64,000 bases of DNA, taken from the NCBI RefSeq assembly GCF_963678635.1, contig NC_087068.1, positions 15,508,027 to 15,572,026 on the forward strand, in the 5' to 3' direction. Positions 45,801 through 48,492 of the stretch are shown here, piece by piece. The stretch is from Symsagittifera roscoffensis (taxonomy: Eukaryota > Xenacoelomorpha > Acoela > Convolutidae). Within the stretch, counting starts at the first letter, position 1. Each line of letters begins with the position of its first letter. Below the pieces are notes generated by a model. That model was not told the DNA's origin and ran no database searches. It saw only the letters and a list, made by a program, of their open reading frames with translations. Made by a program: the position numbers and the translations under genes.

Positions 45801-48492
45801 TTTTGGCATACGGGCCCTAAACTTGCGTCCTCAAATAATTTGTCTTGGATAAATGTGTTATGTTCCTTACATAAGGATAAGAAGATATTTCCGGCCCAAG
45901 TAATGCCGAATTACACATTACCGGACGATGAGAGTACAATGGGAACATATGACCGGATATGAGGGAAACCTCATACGTCTCGACGACCACACAGTATTGT
46001 ACCAACTGTTACAGTTGGGGGGCAAGTGGACGCACCTAGTGATCAGAGGAAGGCAGATAAAGGAATCACAAGACCTTCCAAACGAGTCGTTAAAAGCAAC
46101 GACCAAGAATGCGGACAATTCAACTGAAGTGGCAGGATCAGTGGATAATCCGAGCGTTATCGACTGTTCTTCGGACGGATTATTGTCGGTAGAAAACTCA
46201 ATAGGAAACCAGAAAAGGAAATCGGCTTCCGAGCTGGATCCTGCAATTTATAGCTTTCGAAGGTTTGAGGAAAAATCCCGTACTCTAGCTCCGAAAAAAA
46301 TAGCGGAATAAGAATGGACATCGAAAGAGGAGTGAAGGAGCACAGTTGCCAAGATGAAGTGAACTAAAATTGCCAAACGGCTAACGAGTCCTCGGTATTG
46401 GGTGTTCAAGATGGGTAACAAGTCCTCGCAAAGAATCGGAGGGGTTAACTGCAACGCCCGAACCAGTTAAGATGTAGTGTCTTAGCTCGCCACCAAAAGA
46501 CACACCGACGAGCCGGAGAAAACGAGAAGTCCACTAGCTGGAACCCCAAAGCCAATAGTACGACCTACTACGAGACCGCAAACCACCGAAATTTCTGACG
46601 GAGCAATTTTCACCAGTAAGGATACAGCGGATGCTAGAACTATTAACGTAACCCAGACGAAATACAGCTCGGAGGACGAGGGCACTAAGTTGCCAAAAAG
46701 AGGCCCCAGGGTTGTCATATAAAACGACTAACCAATCCAGGGGAGCGAGCCATTGTGGAGACAGATGAGCCCGAAAGAAAGAAAAAATAGTGACTCCGAA
46801 GAAGATCCCGAGTCCTAAAAAAGTAACGCAGAGGACAAATACTTTGACCGAGAGATATGTCGTTTTTAATAAGGAGCGGATAACGTTCAGGACGATATCA
46901 GCTATTAGGAAAAACCGTTCTTGGGACATTTCGTCGATGTACTAGACAAGCAACGTAGGATCAACAAGAAATCGAAGGGAATAGTGCTAGTAACTGATTC
47001 GCAATGGAACACGATCGATGAATTCCGCCTACCGTCACTTCATCAAAGACTTGAGTCGCCTATTCGCAATAGTCGGAAGAACCCGGGGTTGGATGAAATG
47101 GTCGAAGCGGCTCAGGCTGAAATCCAGCGGACTAGGTAAGCCATTGACAAAATGGGTCGAGAGTTGCTCAACAGAGTTCTGTCGGAGGGTGATAATAGCC
47201 CAACACAGAGCGCTCGGCGAGTCAAGTTTGGAGTCGTACCGGAAACGGTTGAATCAGGGTCTGAAGGAACAGTTTGATTAGACCTAACACCAGTGGCAAC
47301 CATGCCGGCCGCGTTAGTGACCAATCAACATGTGGTAATACCATAATTGTCATCACCGCTCTCCGAGTAGACGTCGATGGAAGCAGATCCCACGGTGATA
47401 TTGATTCGCCGATCAAAGAGCAATTAGGTTACGACCGCGAAGAGCCTTCAGCAATCATACAAGGAGTTGCGGATATAACCAGTGTGAGTGGGGATTTGAG
47501 TAGGCCGATGGTGACAGATGATTAGAATATCACGGACGAGTTATCAGCAATAGGTATGACCGAGGAAGAACATCGTCAGATTTCAGGGAAGTTGGAGAGC
47601 CTGTGAACTCCTTGACTCTTTGACTGTGAACTCCTTGAAACAACATTGACTACTTAAGACTTGCCTTGTTAGGGCAAAAAGTGACAGAATCTTATTAACA
47701 GACATTTTGAATGAAGGGTAAAAAGTACTTATATGTTATTGGAGCAGTAAATTGATTGCTCAACATTTCAAATTAATGAAGGGGGAGTGTAATGAGATAT
47801 ATAAGGTAATGCTTCTTACGTATATAATGTAATCTTATGCTTATTACGTATTATGTATTACATTTTTATCGTATGGTACCAAGGGTAGTCGTAAACTATG
47901 CATTTAGCTATTGGCGCTGGTGACGAAAAAGAATTAAAGTTGTTCTTGTACGTTTTCTTTGTTAACAATGTACATTCTTACACCTCCAATGAGTTTACTT
48001 CTACAAAAGGGCATCCTTTGGTTGCAGCAGCCGGGTGTGTCAAATTCCTTAAAGAAGAACACACATTCCACCTCCTAAAATGGCTGCTGTCAGCAGCTGT
48101 TCCATTCAAGCTTAACAAGTTAAAAGTTAACATGTTTCAACGGTAAAAAAAAAAGTTTTGCGCTAAAGAGTTTTCTGGAACAGCTTCGATGCAATTTTCT
48201 CTAACAAATTCGATTTTTAAACTTTTTTGTATTCTGTAAAATCGGTGTGTTGGCTCTGTGAGCTACGGATTATTAGAGCCATTATTATTTTTAAAAGCCC
48301 ATCATACAAGTCTTAATGCACCTACATTTGTGACTCCGCGAAAATTGCTTTCTCTTTGCGAGCTAGGGAAACATACTTACTCTAGCACCTTGATGGCGTA
48401 TGACTCTGTGAATATGCTTCTGTAGTACGAGAACAGTGATGACTCAGTCGACCCCATCAGGAAAGTGTCGATCCAGTAAATCTGCAGCACAC
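6403..48492 (-). CDS. Innexin gene, partial (TM3 to C terminus), at least nine exons
   Basis: Innexins are four-pass membrane proteins that form invertebrate gap junctions and hemichannels. Exons read on the minus strand at 48381-48492, 37200-37408, 10293-10419, 9430-9635, 9164-9220, 8773-8873, 7714-7834, about 7200-7420 and 6403-6800. The first seven join in phase. The joined product carries family hallmarks: the end of TM3, an ECL2 with FPRITMCEFEV and YNVQC (two conserved cysteines), LNLFNEKIFLFLW leading into TM4, and the cytoplasmic HYLRPDGVFLMRLI block. After this comes a long, low-complexity C-terminal tail that is lineage-specific. TM1, ECL1 and TM2 are not in the window, so the gene runs past 64 kb or is truncated. 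Introns range from about 209 bp to 26.8 kb, and the largest are filled with transposons and two antisense genes. The family assignment is firm; the exact last two exon junctions are not. Confidence 0.88.
6900..7075. mobile_element. MITE, family A, copy 2 (inverted relative to copy 1)
   Basis: Begins tatctacttaagaactg and ends caattgttaagtagatc at 7059-7075, matching the termini of the element at 815-1025. The shared interior gaattttgctgcattctg is in the opposite orientation to copy 1. It sits in the last innexin intron. It contains an extra short palindrome, gcccccc...gggggc, at about 7014-7062. Confidence 0.65.
7200..7420 (-). CDS. Innexin exon 8 in window (cytoplasmic tail; 3' edge uncertain)
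   Basis: An acceptor (tttccttag) places the start at 7420, in phase with the upstream exon. The frame is open to about 7180 and reads a basic, Gly/Arg-rich stretch (EARGRGRNKGDQGAQ) typical of a disordered tail. Candidate donors lie at several places, none with a full consensus, so the 3' edge is approximate. Confidence 0.55.
7714..7834 (-). CDS. Innexin exon 7 in window (cytoplasmic tail)
   Basis: A 121-bp exon with acceptor ...ttgaacag and donor CAAG|gtagat. It encodes a Gln/Ala-rich segment starting VAADVEQQMNSGDAPAQTQQ and then a basic part, KRFTAKFGGKRDD. It enters in phase 0 and leaves one base, matching its neighbours. Confidence 0.75.
8773..8873 (-). CDS. Innexin exon 6 in window (cytoplasmic tail)
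   Basis: A 101-bp exon with acceptor aactgtag and donor AAG|gtatat. It encodes a charged segment including DLLPPLRIKDDTKFSIFEPL and a lysine run. It is phase-compatible with exons 5 and 7. Confidence 0.78.
9164..9220 (-). CDS. Innexin exon 5 in window (57 bp)
   Basis: A short exon with strong sites: acceptor tatgtttcag and donor ATCG|gtaagt. It encodes LASLKKMDAKQVSVHNSIG. It is supported by reading-frame continuity with both neighbours. Confidence 0.75.
9430..9635 (-). CDS. Innexin exon 4 in window (conserved cytoplasmic domain)
   Basis: A 206-bp exon encoding YFIHHYLRPDGVFLMRLI, AINTNCLISSEIISSLWENF and an acidic end, TEDDDNR. The YLRPDGVFLLRLI-like block and the following TE-x-I-x-x-LW motif are diagnostic of innexin C-terminal domains. 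The acceptor is a good tttgcag; the donor is CAGAG|gtcaca. Confidence 0.9.
10293..10419 (-). CDS. Innexin exon 3 in window (post-TM4 linker)
   Basis: A 127-bp exon encoding AWLWRLGFSWNREHYIMKHL and GKLGEDQMRHHKKITKKLM. This matches the innexin region just after TM4, where many family members read RxxYLKxxLxxxGK-like. The acceptor is ttttgtggactag. To stay in frame with exon 4, the donor must be the GC dinucleotide at 10291-10292 (ATGAG|gcatgt), a GC-AG intron. Confidence 0.85.
10420..12738. other. Innexin intron sequence, AT-rich, no gene recognised
   Basis: The proximal part of the 26.8 kb intron. Short frames on both strands lack codon or domain signal. Nothing identifiable. Confidence 0.4.
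12739..13495 (-). pseudogene. Ty1/copia RT C terminus and RNase H relic
   Basis: Minus-strand frames contain a copia signature: CDYRGLVVCLNYLGLSSRPD (the YR-x-x-VG-x-L-x-Y-L-x-x-x-(S/T)RPD motif after the RT), preceded by an FQMTEAKPITIPP-like linker. They end near LPTANMPADALTNNLGNLKT, the terminal RNase H motif with AD-x-LT. Several stops and shifts break the frame. It is opposite in orientation to the copia relic at 3.6-5.1 kb. Confidence 0.75.
13496..14289. other. Intronic AT-rich spacer
   Basis: No gene recognised. Words of the type ccgaaccgaact and gggctcggtggttaag suggest an old non-autonomous repeat, but I could not define its ends. Confidence 0.3.
14298..14732. mobile_element. hAT-type MITE, family B, copy 1
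   Basis: 435 bp bounded by CAGGGGCGGATTTAGG at the left end and the inverted GGATCCGCCTCTG-type end at the right. It is flanked by a perfect 8-bp duplication AGGGTTAT (14290-14297 and 14733-14740), the length expected for hAT transposition. The interior has C/G-rich ends, a ggcgccaatatatactaac segment and ggtcgacc, and no transposase. It is homologous to 38912-39351 in inverted orientation. Confidence 0.85.
14741..15219. other. Intronic AT-rich spacer
   Basis: No gene or repeat recognised. Confidence 0.35.
15222..15841. mobile_element. Palindromic TA-flanked DNA element (Tc1/mariner-like MITE)
   Basis: Starts CAGTGCTGATTTAAATTATC and ends with its inverse, with TA on each side (15220-15221 and 15842-15843). 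The two halves (15222-15433 and 15542-15841) are inverted copies. The right arm has about 100 bp that the left lacks, and about 110 bp in the centre is unpaired. TA duplication and a CAGTGCTG terminus fit the Tc1/mariner superfamily. No transposase frame. Confidence 0.75.
15859..16162. repeat. Short TIR element with internal 18-bp-type repeats, upstream of the TRIM-like gene
   Basis: The left end, gccacaactcgcaacaaaag, and the right end, cttttgttgcaagtggc, are inverted. Inside each end, units like cgcaataaaagacaa recur two to three times. The middle (about 15930-16060) is GC-rich, unlike its surroundings. It ends 22 bp before the ATG at 16185, so the promoter or 5' UTR of that gene must lie in or across this element. 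Confidence 0.55.
16185..17243 (+). CDS. Intronless TRIM-like protein (RING, B-box, coiled coil, MATH-like)
   Basis: A 352-residue open frame. Residues 12-55 form a RING-type zinc finger: CSIC, PCGH-S-FC, then CAIC. The fourth ligand pair is spaced C32-X5-C38 instead of the usual C-X2-C. Residues about 89-119 match a B-box 2 (CNHH, MWCSDC, LCGAC, then H-X2-H). Residues about 135-215 are charged and helical, a likely coiled coil with QKKQNDFQK. The C-terminal 120 residues resemble a MATH/TRAF fold (a W-N-W core, then GFISEFSALTVKIQIQ). Such proteins usually act as E3 ubiquitin ligases. The start has a favourable context (aactATGg). The gene lies inside the 26.8 kb innexin intron on the opposite strand. 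The lack of introns suggests a retrogene or a member of an intronless family. The RING and B-box are certain; MATH is inferred. Confidence 0.85.
   Translation: MATGGAFEDLECSICRETFLDPRALPCGHSFCGPPRRCLEGIKHDNDRASKCAICKEVFQISASNLKPLYGIREAFSALALEQTTSELGSDCNHHISRRKMWCSDCSVQLCGACVDEFHFDHSLKSYRATLINKKEETEIALSGLENVDLIEFQIANERKELQKKQNDFQKIKSIKLEINKFVDGNGHGPLSKNLSKKLCSNNFKDQLQQIGEQLKPFEFTVQVEKKKCDISKPYCSLGYNFQIQVVIPNKNQAYFDLVVTPAVLLDIASSNIKIDYQLVLVNSDASRNIETNVLRYEHGIRTGVTSRPGNAFTPLWNWEKITHPPSGFISEFSALTVKIQIQKLILSKLKP
17244..17690. other. Spacer between the TRIM-like gene and gypsy element 1
   Basis: No coding signal. It would hold the TRIM-like 3' UTR; no AATAAA was seen close to the stop at 17241-17243. 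Confidence 0.35.
17701..17949 (-). repeat. Gypsy 1, 3' LTR
   Basis: Very similar to 28691-28937 over its whole length (for example gcatgcagccgtatcaa and gatccgtaccgg are shared). Differences are scattered, so the insertion is not recent. Confidence 0.85.
17950..17965 (-). other. Gypsy 1 polypurine tract
   Basis: On the minus strand, agagaagacagag directly precedes the 3' LTR start TGTCACCC, the expected plus-strand priming site. Confidence 0.6.
18076..18417 (-). CDS. LINE C2H2-type zinc-finger tail (in frame behind a TGA)
   Basis: Directly after the TGA at 18418-18420 the same reading frame continues for 113 codons to a TAG at 18076-18078. It holds three finger-like modules: CDICEKVCKSVGGLKIHIKR (C-X2-C-X12-H-X4-H), CSRCQKTWKTEGPYKNHVKV (C-X2-C-X12-H-X4-C) and CSKCNRTLSAINMAKHTDRC (C-X2-C-X12-H-X4-C). 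Such fingers probably bind DNA or RNA at the target or the 3' UTR. There is no nearby Met before the first finger, so separate translation is unlikely. Either the TGA is read through or it is a disabling mutation. Confidence 0.75.
   Translation of the reverse strand, partial: EKRNFDLPPTNLQCDICEKVCKSVGGLKIHIKRMHTEASHSFTCSRCQKTWKTEGPYKNHVKVCNPQEAEKPRKYIAKKKECSKCNRTLSAINMAKHTDRCRGRGHGSNEPNA
18418..20844 (-). CDS. LINE ORF: end of APE endonuclease, reverse transcriptase, C-terminal domain
   Basis: An 808-codon frame. Residues near 22-30 carry SDHKPVSL, the SDH catalytic motif that closes an APE endonuclease. The RT follows with IVPLHKKGGKNDVNNYRGVC, QSGFRAGRSTADATQ, LDLRKAYPRV, LREGCSTSPCLFNIY and the active site LFADDTTI (about residue 545). 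After it come a thumb-like region and a C-terminal block with RIGHIIRMSN, found in several LINE clades. All RT catalytic aspartates are present. The annotated Met is only the first one downstream of a frameshift; the frame opens further upstream, to about 20990. Antisense to the TRIM-like gene and sense to the innexin. Confidence 0.88.
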   Translation of the reverse strand: MRRGERHRHAKRIQITEELTLSDHKPVSLHLKIPKRSRPTRVARKPAINWEKLSTERTALKFQKETETKEVDEDSSWSETATALTQAALKVCGKRTRQIANPWTIGHEDELSQLHNSIASAVKDRNESLEKDRPLQDILRNRDNLRKARAKMKGKLKELEREWWDKILDECQQANIKGDMGTMYRTLRQLGGRDRKPDTGTTLTTDEFKAHFEGVSKNIYEISPQLLMDTVARMRDHRAEKKYIEENNLLNETLSDKEIQDCISEIRESAPGKDNVRIKYIKLASPHVKSAIVAMVKKMFLFRAPTWDEILKNGQIVPLHKKGGKNDVNNYRGVCLLAMGSRILARILSKRLRKWTERLNLLDDNQSGFRAGRSTADATQILVRITEDADDLKKRRAIWNLPQIEHTDPEARLLDLRKAYPRVNKPALWEILRNYGMKGPFLESLADLHEATSYQVKGKEGDSEEWIPERGLREGCSTSPCLFNIYHQVVMRIAENERKKISDAKLGQTGIKWRWIPGSNISDINKIEKSNSEMQTVNITISLFADDTTIIGEQRELEEGVNIIKEVMEKFEEKNNTDKEEKALFGSEEAEEIRMLGCWLGPKKDLMNRKKRAGYLWAKCRSQLLKSKFPRKKQAQVVQACVESGLLFDCATRPWYNQEINNIQSWIDKRYRYLWSNKKGPPLKQMHYEGVNMQDIRNMYDIRSLRWKIKKRTLERIGHIIRMSNARTVKMAVLGWLGSLEEIQKRPGYKQKTIFYWRKLLKEAGINWTEAPKFALDRKEWKRRIKIRMDHLEKWEYQQGNRHDGEEK
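20994..22865 (-). CDS. LINE ORF: N-terminal region with 2A-like motif, PHD finger and APE endonuclease
   Basis: 623 codons. Residues 95-104 (VIDLTSSDES) look like a SUMO-interaction motif. Residues 247-254 (DVEKNPGP, at 22104-22127) are a textbook 2A-like peptide, which makes the ribosome skip a peptide bond before the final proline. Residues 257-306 form a C4HC3 PHD finger (CGEC, CTWC, WIHQGC, ECTKC). Residues 321-416 have three degenerate 13-residue repeats of the type ETRG-x3-CENPAQ, about 42 residues apart. From about 470 to 623 the APE endonuclease starts with TAWNLQGL, a catalytic E in ISELRS and GGDHNAH. The frame ends in a premature TAA, one frame off from the next ORF, which carries the rest of the endonuclease. 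A single-base indel near 20995-21005 explains this. Confidence 0.85.
   Translation of the reverse strand: MAPSRRTTRQRHSILAKTFGDPIPINTIEESATHKKPVNFSIDSPSDQMYPPTKPSLMSLIQELGFADKSPGYHAFMNFLVAISPKNKAKEMDEVIDLTSSDESPNKMDILYIEKKKSSNEADKITDKEATQEEHEKLVDDNNNQEVEEPMKEACACVPSERDKRETHELSVLQRTHRIFGTEGNKPGTARTQNPPECQQSGEDPASQSTSYNNIVARTSPRFECVRFFVVDSGLAHLGQLITRAGDVEKNPGPTLCGECRKKVTSNSVKCTWCEQWIHQGCSGLSRQEIKQLAKANRCAFECTKCSSALSNPNREFPEVETRGEKPCENPAQEPKEANGTDTREPREQAPWPHLDQESAEGEPRGTNTCDNPAQGPTLTNELPQREEPKSPCLHPGQEPEEEETRGIDSCENPAQHLLRQKDSDKGEKTRRRKMRRPTEEHREARRQKRRQRRLPTPPEGQPSITVTAWNLQGLSVHERNRNRLKRVITYAQGKRWEIILISELRSKSKGVIWLGEDSEQTVVIHSQRSGIVLSGEALKSWISEGQKKSFSERTTAIEVHGMKIISVYQPLWSNGVEGIEEYRHCLENEVARTPKTKVLIIGGDHNAHIEGREPAKQMEGMV
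22104..22127 (-). other. 2A-like ribosome-skipping motif (DVEKNPGP)
   Basis: Encoded by GACGTTGAGAAGAATCCGGG and following bases on the minus strand. It is preceded by a short hydrophobic stretch (LAHLGQLITRAG), as is typical for active 2A peptides. It would split off about 253 N-terminal residues from the PHD-APE-RT part. Confidence 0.85.
22790..23359 (-). CDS. Basic ORF at the gypsy/LINE junction, origin uncertain
   Basis: 189 codons, very rich in Lys and Arg in the middle (PAKRRRKPTKKRTVGRP). It overlaps the start of the LINE ORF by 76 bp in another frame. It may be the C-terminal tail of the gypsy 1 integrase running into the LINE, or a small LINE ORF1. A similar basic tail follows the gypsy 2 integrase (30958-31377), which favours the first view. 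Confidence 0.4.
   Translation of the reverse strand: MRNIWVAFVHNPLIYGPCRPSRLSDYEAYKLARRSGPYLRFLDNEDPTAPQHSMFREDEKSGLTRKLTRKEQTTLKEQSNKHNSPAKRRRKPTKKRTVGRPCDKPRGMSLSSLKKSTNTPARPRKRSSIVARRATSRQIQKRPNHRQKGLPKRKHSQQQLQFQGLWHHRDEPLANVTQSWQKLLGTLSR
23593..24700 (-). pseudogene. Gypsy 1 integrase
   Basis: Minus-strand fragments: a zinc-binding-like part with KNCKHC; the core start EEVQFDFAGSLPNEFNKDAY with its first catalytic Asp; AIEKWSKLPTAKIVPTTTAD; then a C-terminal stretch (MRRDPANTPYKLASDVAE, RFEAHMGRKPNTPLSG). Frameshifts near 23990-24150 and 24440-24500 break it. Confidence 0.75.
24706..26333 (-). pseudogene. Gypsy 1 RNase H and linker to integrase
   Basis: LSPPKTLKQLKNFMGSIHHL, RYIQNLAQTAAALRPLL and IVTDASTSG (RNase H first Asp) lie at 25998-26333. 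Then come the EYSVNELELLGVVWA and TDHQAS regions with stops, and KRLAGNKMGLKDYMSRI near 25670-25720, the end of RNase H. The segment 24706-25691 is a poorly conserved linker. Confidence 0.7.
26340..26813 (-). pseudogene. Gypsy 1 reverse transcriptase
   Basis: Broken frame. It retains the FQTGFCGLTDLPAEFQ-like palm segment and YAYLDDTLIVTKG, with the YLDD active site at 26443-26454. Confidence 0.7.
26814..27702 (-). pseudogene. Gypsy 1 aspartic protease and start of RT
   Basis: The protease active site DSGS is encoded at 27377-27388 within LFAIADSGSPMSFLN. Its C-terminal part reads GAAPFIIVDNQKANIIGKNI. The following residues (GRRDPVHLQEREQKELNKLM) match the usual RT N terminus. One shift separates the protease halves. 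Confidence 0.72.
27703..28581 (-). pseudogene. Gypsy 1 gag with two zinc knuckles
   Basis: N-terminal gag starts at 28581 (MAVFVKDGIEVKILQRN). Downstream fragments lead to two Cys-rich knuckles at about 27663-27760: CYKCGNQFGQNHLQSC and CSKCAKRGHFAKVC, the second a canonical C-X2-C-X4-H-X4-C. Several shifts occur between 28320 and 27820. Confidence 0.7.
28674..28690 (-). other. Gypsy 1 primer binding site
   Basis: TGGCACAGTCGGCAGTA on the minus strand begins directly after the 5' LTR. It resembles the TGGCGCAGTCGG-type site reported for gypsy elements such as 17.6 and 297, which are thought to prime with a serine tRNA. Confidence 0.6.
28691..28937 (-). repeat. Gypsy 1, 5' LTR
   Basis: Starts TGTCATCCGGTACGG and ends GGCATGACA on the minus strand. 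Pairs with 17701-17949. Flanked by ATTCC at 28938-28942. Confidence 0.85.
28943..30372. other. Intronic spacer without recognised gene
   Basis: AT-rich. The open frame at 29974-30198 (plus) has no recognisable domain and no matching exon nearby, so I do not call it a gene. Confidence 0.35.
30373..30592. repeat. 220-bp dispersed module, copy 1 (diverged)
   Basis: Starts gctaattcgatacttgaatt and ends gatttagcactatgag. Matches 32912-33131 and 35818-36035 with scattered differences and lacks their flanking parts. It may be the remaining end of a gypsy 2 LTR. Confidence 0.65.
30593..30957. other. Spacer at the 3' side of gypsy 2
   Basis: No gene recognised. Base composition rises towards the gypsy 2 coding relic. 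Confidence 0.3.
30958..31660 (-). pseudogene. Gypsy 2 polyprotein C-terminal tail
   Basis: A frame with PPTELRNKIADSKKREVTSS, an acidic ESDSESDG stretch and a basic tail (RKLKRVLRAQGRRAENQRKR). It lies downstream of the integrase relic and is compositionally like the basic frame after gypsy 1 integrase. No domain. Confidence 0.4.
31900..32260 (-). pseudogene. Gypsy 2 integrase core fragment
   Basis: FLLKYINNHGVPRKIHVEQG, then TTFMSKDVERFCHADGIEIV, matches the middle of the integrase core (the usual D in the HxDQG-type motif is an E here). It is separated from the RNase H by the 633-bp repeat at 32767-33399. Confidence 0.65.
32767..33399. repeat. 633-bp direct repeat, copy 2
   Basis: Nearly identical to 35673-36304: starts aatgtttcgcgactacttcc and ends tgtttatttcatagattc. 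Contains an internal palindrome (cccactagaa...ttctagtggg, offset about 17-110) and the 220-bp module. It lies between the RNase H and integrase of gypsy 2. This could be a 3' LTR, a solo LTR or an unrelated insertion; no clear target duplication. Confidence 0.7.
33418..34570 (-). pseudogene. Gypsy 2 reverse transcriptase and RNase H
   Basis: The N-terminal RT part is at 34112-34570 (QKERRIPITLQEKVDGEIDK, FVSPIVITVKKDDSVKLALE). The palm is at 33873-34064 (GFYGLTTMPAEFQRVMDSIL), with the active site reading FIDE instead of F/Y-x-DD. RNase H is at 33418-33624 (GIWIVRDASHNGVGAVLEQL). Stops lie between the blocks. Confidence 0.72.
34571..35660 (-). pseudogene. Gypsy 2 gag and protease remnants
   Basis: The protease end is near 34640-34700 (GGARPSIIGRD). 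Degenerate zinc knuckles are at about 34880-35000 (CYNCDKPGF and CRKNGHFERNC). Gag fragments are at 35083-35274 (NELCRATKTPEEAWRIALSY) and 35421-35612. Frameshifts throughout. GC content is higher than the surroundings. Confidence 0.6.
35673..36304. repeat. 632-bp direct repeat, copy 3
   Basis: Pairs with 32767-33399 and differs by only a few substitutions and short indels. It sits just upstream of gypsy 2 gag on the minus strand, the position of a 5' LTR, but lacks clean TG...CA ends and a recognisable primer site. Confidence 0.7.
36305..37199. other. Intronic spacer with a poly-G run
   Basis: No gene recognised. A run of about 14 G lies at about 36915-36930. Ends at the innexin donor at 37199. 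Confidence 0.35.
37200..37408 (-). CDS. Innexin exon 2 in window (ECL2 and TM4)
   Basis: A 209-bp exon with acceptor gtttttag and donor TTCG|gtgaga. It encodes SLAHDNSSLELSPKFPRITM, CEFEVRSVGELLTYNVQC and LPLNLFNEKIFLFLWMWIMF. The two ECL2 cysteines, the FPR-x-TMC-x-F block and the LNLFNEKIF block entering TM4 are the strongest innexin signatures in the window. An N-S-S sequon lies in ECL2. Confidence 0.92.
37409..38170. other. Intronic spacer before the Ig gene
   Basis: No gene recognised. It should contain the promoter and 5' UTR of the plus-strand Ig-domain gene; no clear TATA box. Confidence 0.35.
38171..38601 (+). CDS. Ig gene exon 1 (signal segment, ectodomain start)
   Basis: The first ATGs are at 38171 and 38174. 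The hydrophobic segment lies about 27 residues in, so it acts as a late signal peptide or a signal anchor. Sequon NTT follows it. The donor at 38602 is consensus (CAG|gtaag). Confidence 0.65.
38171..41301 (+). CDS. Single-pass membrane protein with Ig domain, nested antisense in the innexin intron
   Basis: Proposed exons are 38171-38601, 39466-(39631), 40187-40556 and 40997-41301. Exon 1 encodes a hydrophobic signal-like segment (LTGLFLVIISYGLQMGNVFI) and a Cys-containing ectodomain; its donor is TACAG|gtaaga. Exon 2 (acceptor gcttgtag) continues in phase (CEVATVTVELVDCENLW) but runs into a TAA at 39629 with no good donor. Exon 3 is a V-type Ig domain (TLSCRIKK ... DIGVYYCVVEL). Exon 4 joins in phase and has a short ectodomain with three Cys, a TM helix (ITFWVLLCLFLAANLVGSFY) and a Lys-rich tail ending in NETEL. 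A cell-surface receptor or adhesion role is likely. The weak point is the exon 2/3 junction: exon 2 could end an alternative product, or a donor is non-canonical. Confidence 0.65.
38912..39351. mobile_element. hAT-type MITE, family B, copy 2
   Basis: 440 bp with CAGGGGCGGATCTAGG and CCTAAATCCGCCCCTG ends and a perfect 8-bp duplication CTTCAGTG (38904-38911, 39352-39359). Its interior is in the opposite orientation to copy 1. Contains homopolymeric G and C runs at 39297-39337. It lies in intron 1 of the Ig gene. Confidence 0.88.
39466..39631 (+). CDS. Ig gene exon 2 (3' edge unresolved)
   Basis: Enters in phase from exon 1 and reads MACEVATVTVELVDCENLWR and NVRTYSSAEDTRKKKYSPKF to a TAA. Two cysteines suggest part of an Ig-like or other disulfide domain. 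Confidence 0.5.
39862..40098. mobile_element. hAT-type MITE, family B, copy 3 (short)
   Basis: 237 bp with the same termini. Flanked by tttaggag (39854-39861) and attaggag (40099-40106), an 8-bp duplication with one mismatch. Internally shortened relative to copies 1 and 2. Lies in an intron of the Ig gene just before the Ig exon. Confidence 0.78.
40187..40556 (+). CDS. Ig gene exon 3 (V-type Ig domain)
   Basis: Open from an acceptor (gatgttttag) to the donor ACAG|gttggg. Has the Ig cysteine pair, in TLSC and YYC, with the D-x-G-x-Y-x-C motif. Leaves one base, matching exon 4. Confidence 0.78.
40997..41301 (+). CDS. Ig gene exon 4 (transmembrane segment and tail)
   Basis: The acceptor aaaccctag precedes GT, which completes a Gly codon with exon 3. 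It encodes CSGTDVCTHL, ICIPLDFFEPD, a 22-residue TM helix, a basic KRHHKSKKKEKK juxtamembrane tail and a TAA stop... the final codons read NETEL. Confidence 0.72.
41302..42280. other. Spacer between the Ig gene and gypsy 3
   Basis: No gene recognised. Holds the Ig gene 3' UTR. Confidence 0.35.
42416..43050 (+). pseudogene. Gypsy 3 gag remnant
   Basis: A frame MSILLREAVTNAIELLWTRC and PVPWQDWAQKFQLVVIAMEE, followed by stops. Position after the primer site and before the RT supports gag; no zinc knuckle survives. Confidence 0.45.
43051..44560 (+). pseudogene. Gypsy 3 protease, RT and RNase H remnants
   Basis: The RT palm is weakly visible at 43840-43900 (GTHRIKAGLYGLG). The RT end and RNase H are clear at 44089-44540: DIRSLIGPINQFIRFILSLD, RVKCDASKQGLGTVLEQLHE (catalytic D), then ELLAVVWA and ITDQKAL with stops. 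Confidence 0.65.
44880..45860 (+). pseudogene. Gypsy 3 integrase remnant
   Basis: The frame at 45598-45852 carries NHEPTGLVERCIRTIRNTSS, the (x)P-T-G-x-VE-R-x-x-RT block containing the third catalytic residue of retroviral-type integrases. Upstream parts of the core are broken by many stops. Confidence 0.65.
45861..47787 (+). pseudogene. Gypsy 3 region downstream of integrase
   Basis: Several open stretches (45928-46311, 46921-47139, 47274-47525) with hydrophilic, Ser/Thr/Glu-rich coding-like composition, but no recognised domain. Probably the polyprotein tail. It holds no membrane segment on the sense strand, so there is no evidence of an envelope gene. Confidence 0.35.
48005..48380. other. 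Intronic spacer
   Basis: No gene recognised between gypsy 3 and the innexin TM3 exon donor. Confidence 0.35.
48381..48492 (-). CDS. Innexin exon 1 in window (end of TM3, start of ECL2)
   Basis: A 112-bp exon with acceptor tttgtattgcag and donor CTAGA|gtaagt. It encodes VLQIYWIDTFLMGSTESSLF and YRSIFTESYAIKVLE. In innexins this stretch is typically (Q-x-F-x-x-N-x-FLG-T-x-F-x-x-YG-x-x-V), the end of TM3. It joins in phase to the ECL2/TM4 exon 11 kb away. Confidence 0.78.

Larger units (their letters stand above)
42287..48004 (+). mobile_element. Ty3/gypsy retrotransposon 3, decayed
   Basis: Direct repeats at about 42287-42462 and 47788-48004 bracket decayed gag-pol. The 3' copy is preceded by a purine tract (gaaggggga) and starts TGTAATGAG. 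Both copies contain ttggcgctggtgacg, a likely primer binding site directly after the LTR end in the left copy. Because the right copy also continues about 90 bp past that site, a second truncated element or an LTR longer than it looks must be considered. Antisense to the innexin. Confidence 0.65.

Noticed and set aside
46482-46929. Minus-strand frames with hydrophobic segments in gypsy 3, possible envelope-like gene
   Set aside because: They lie on the strand opposite to the element and the hydrophobicity is that of antisense of a hydrophilic frame. No signal peptide, cleavage site or conserved cysteines.
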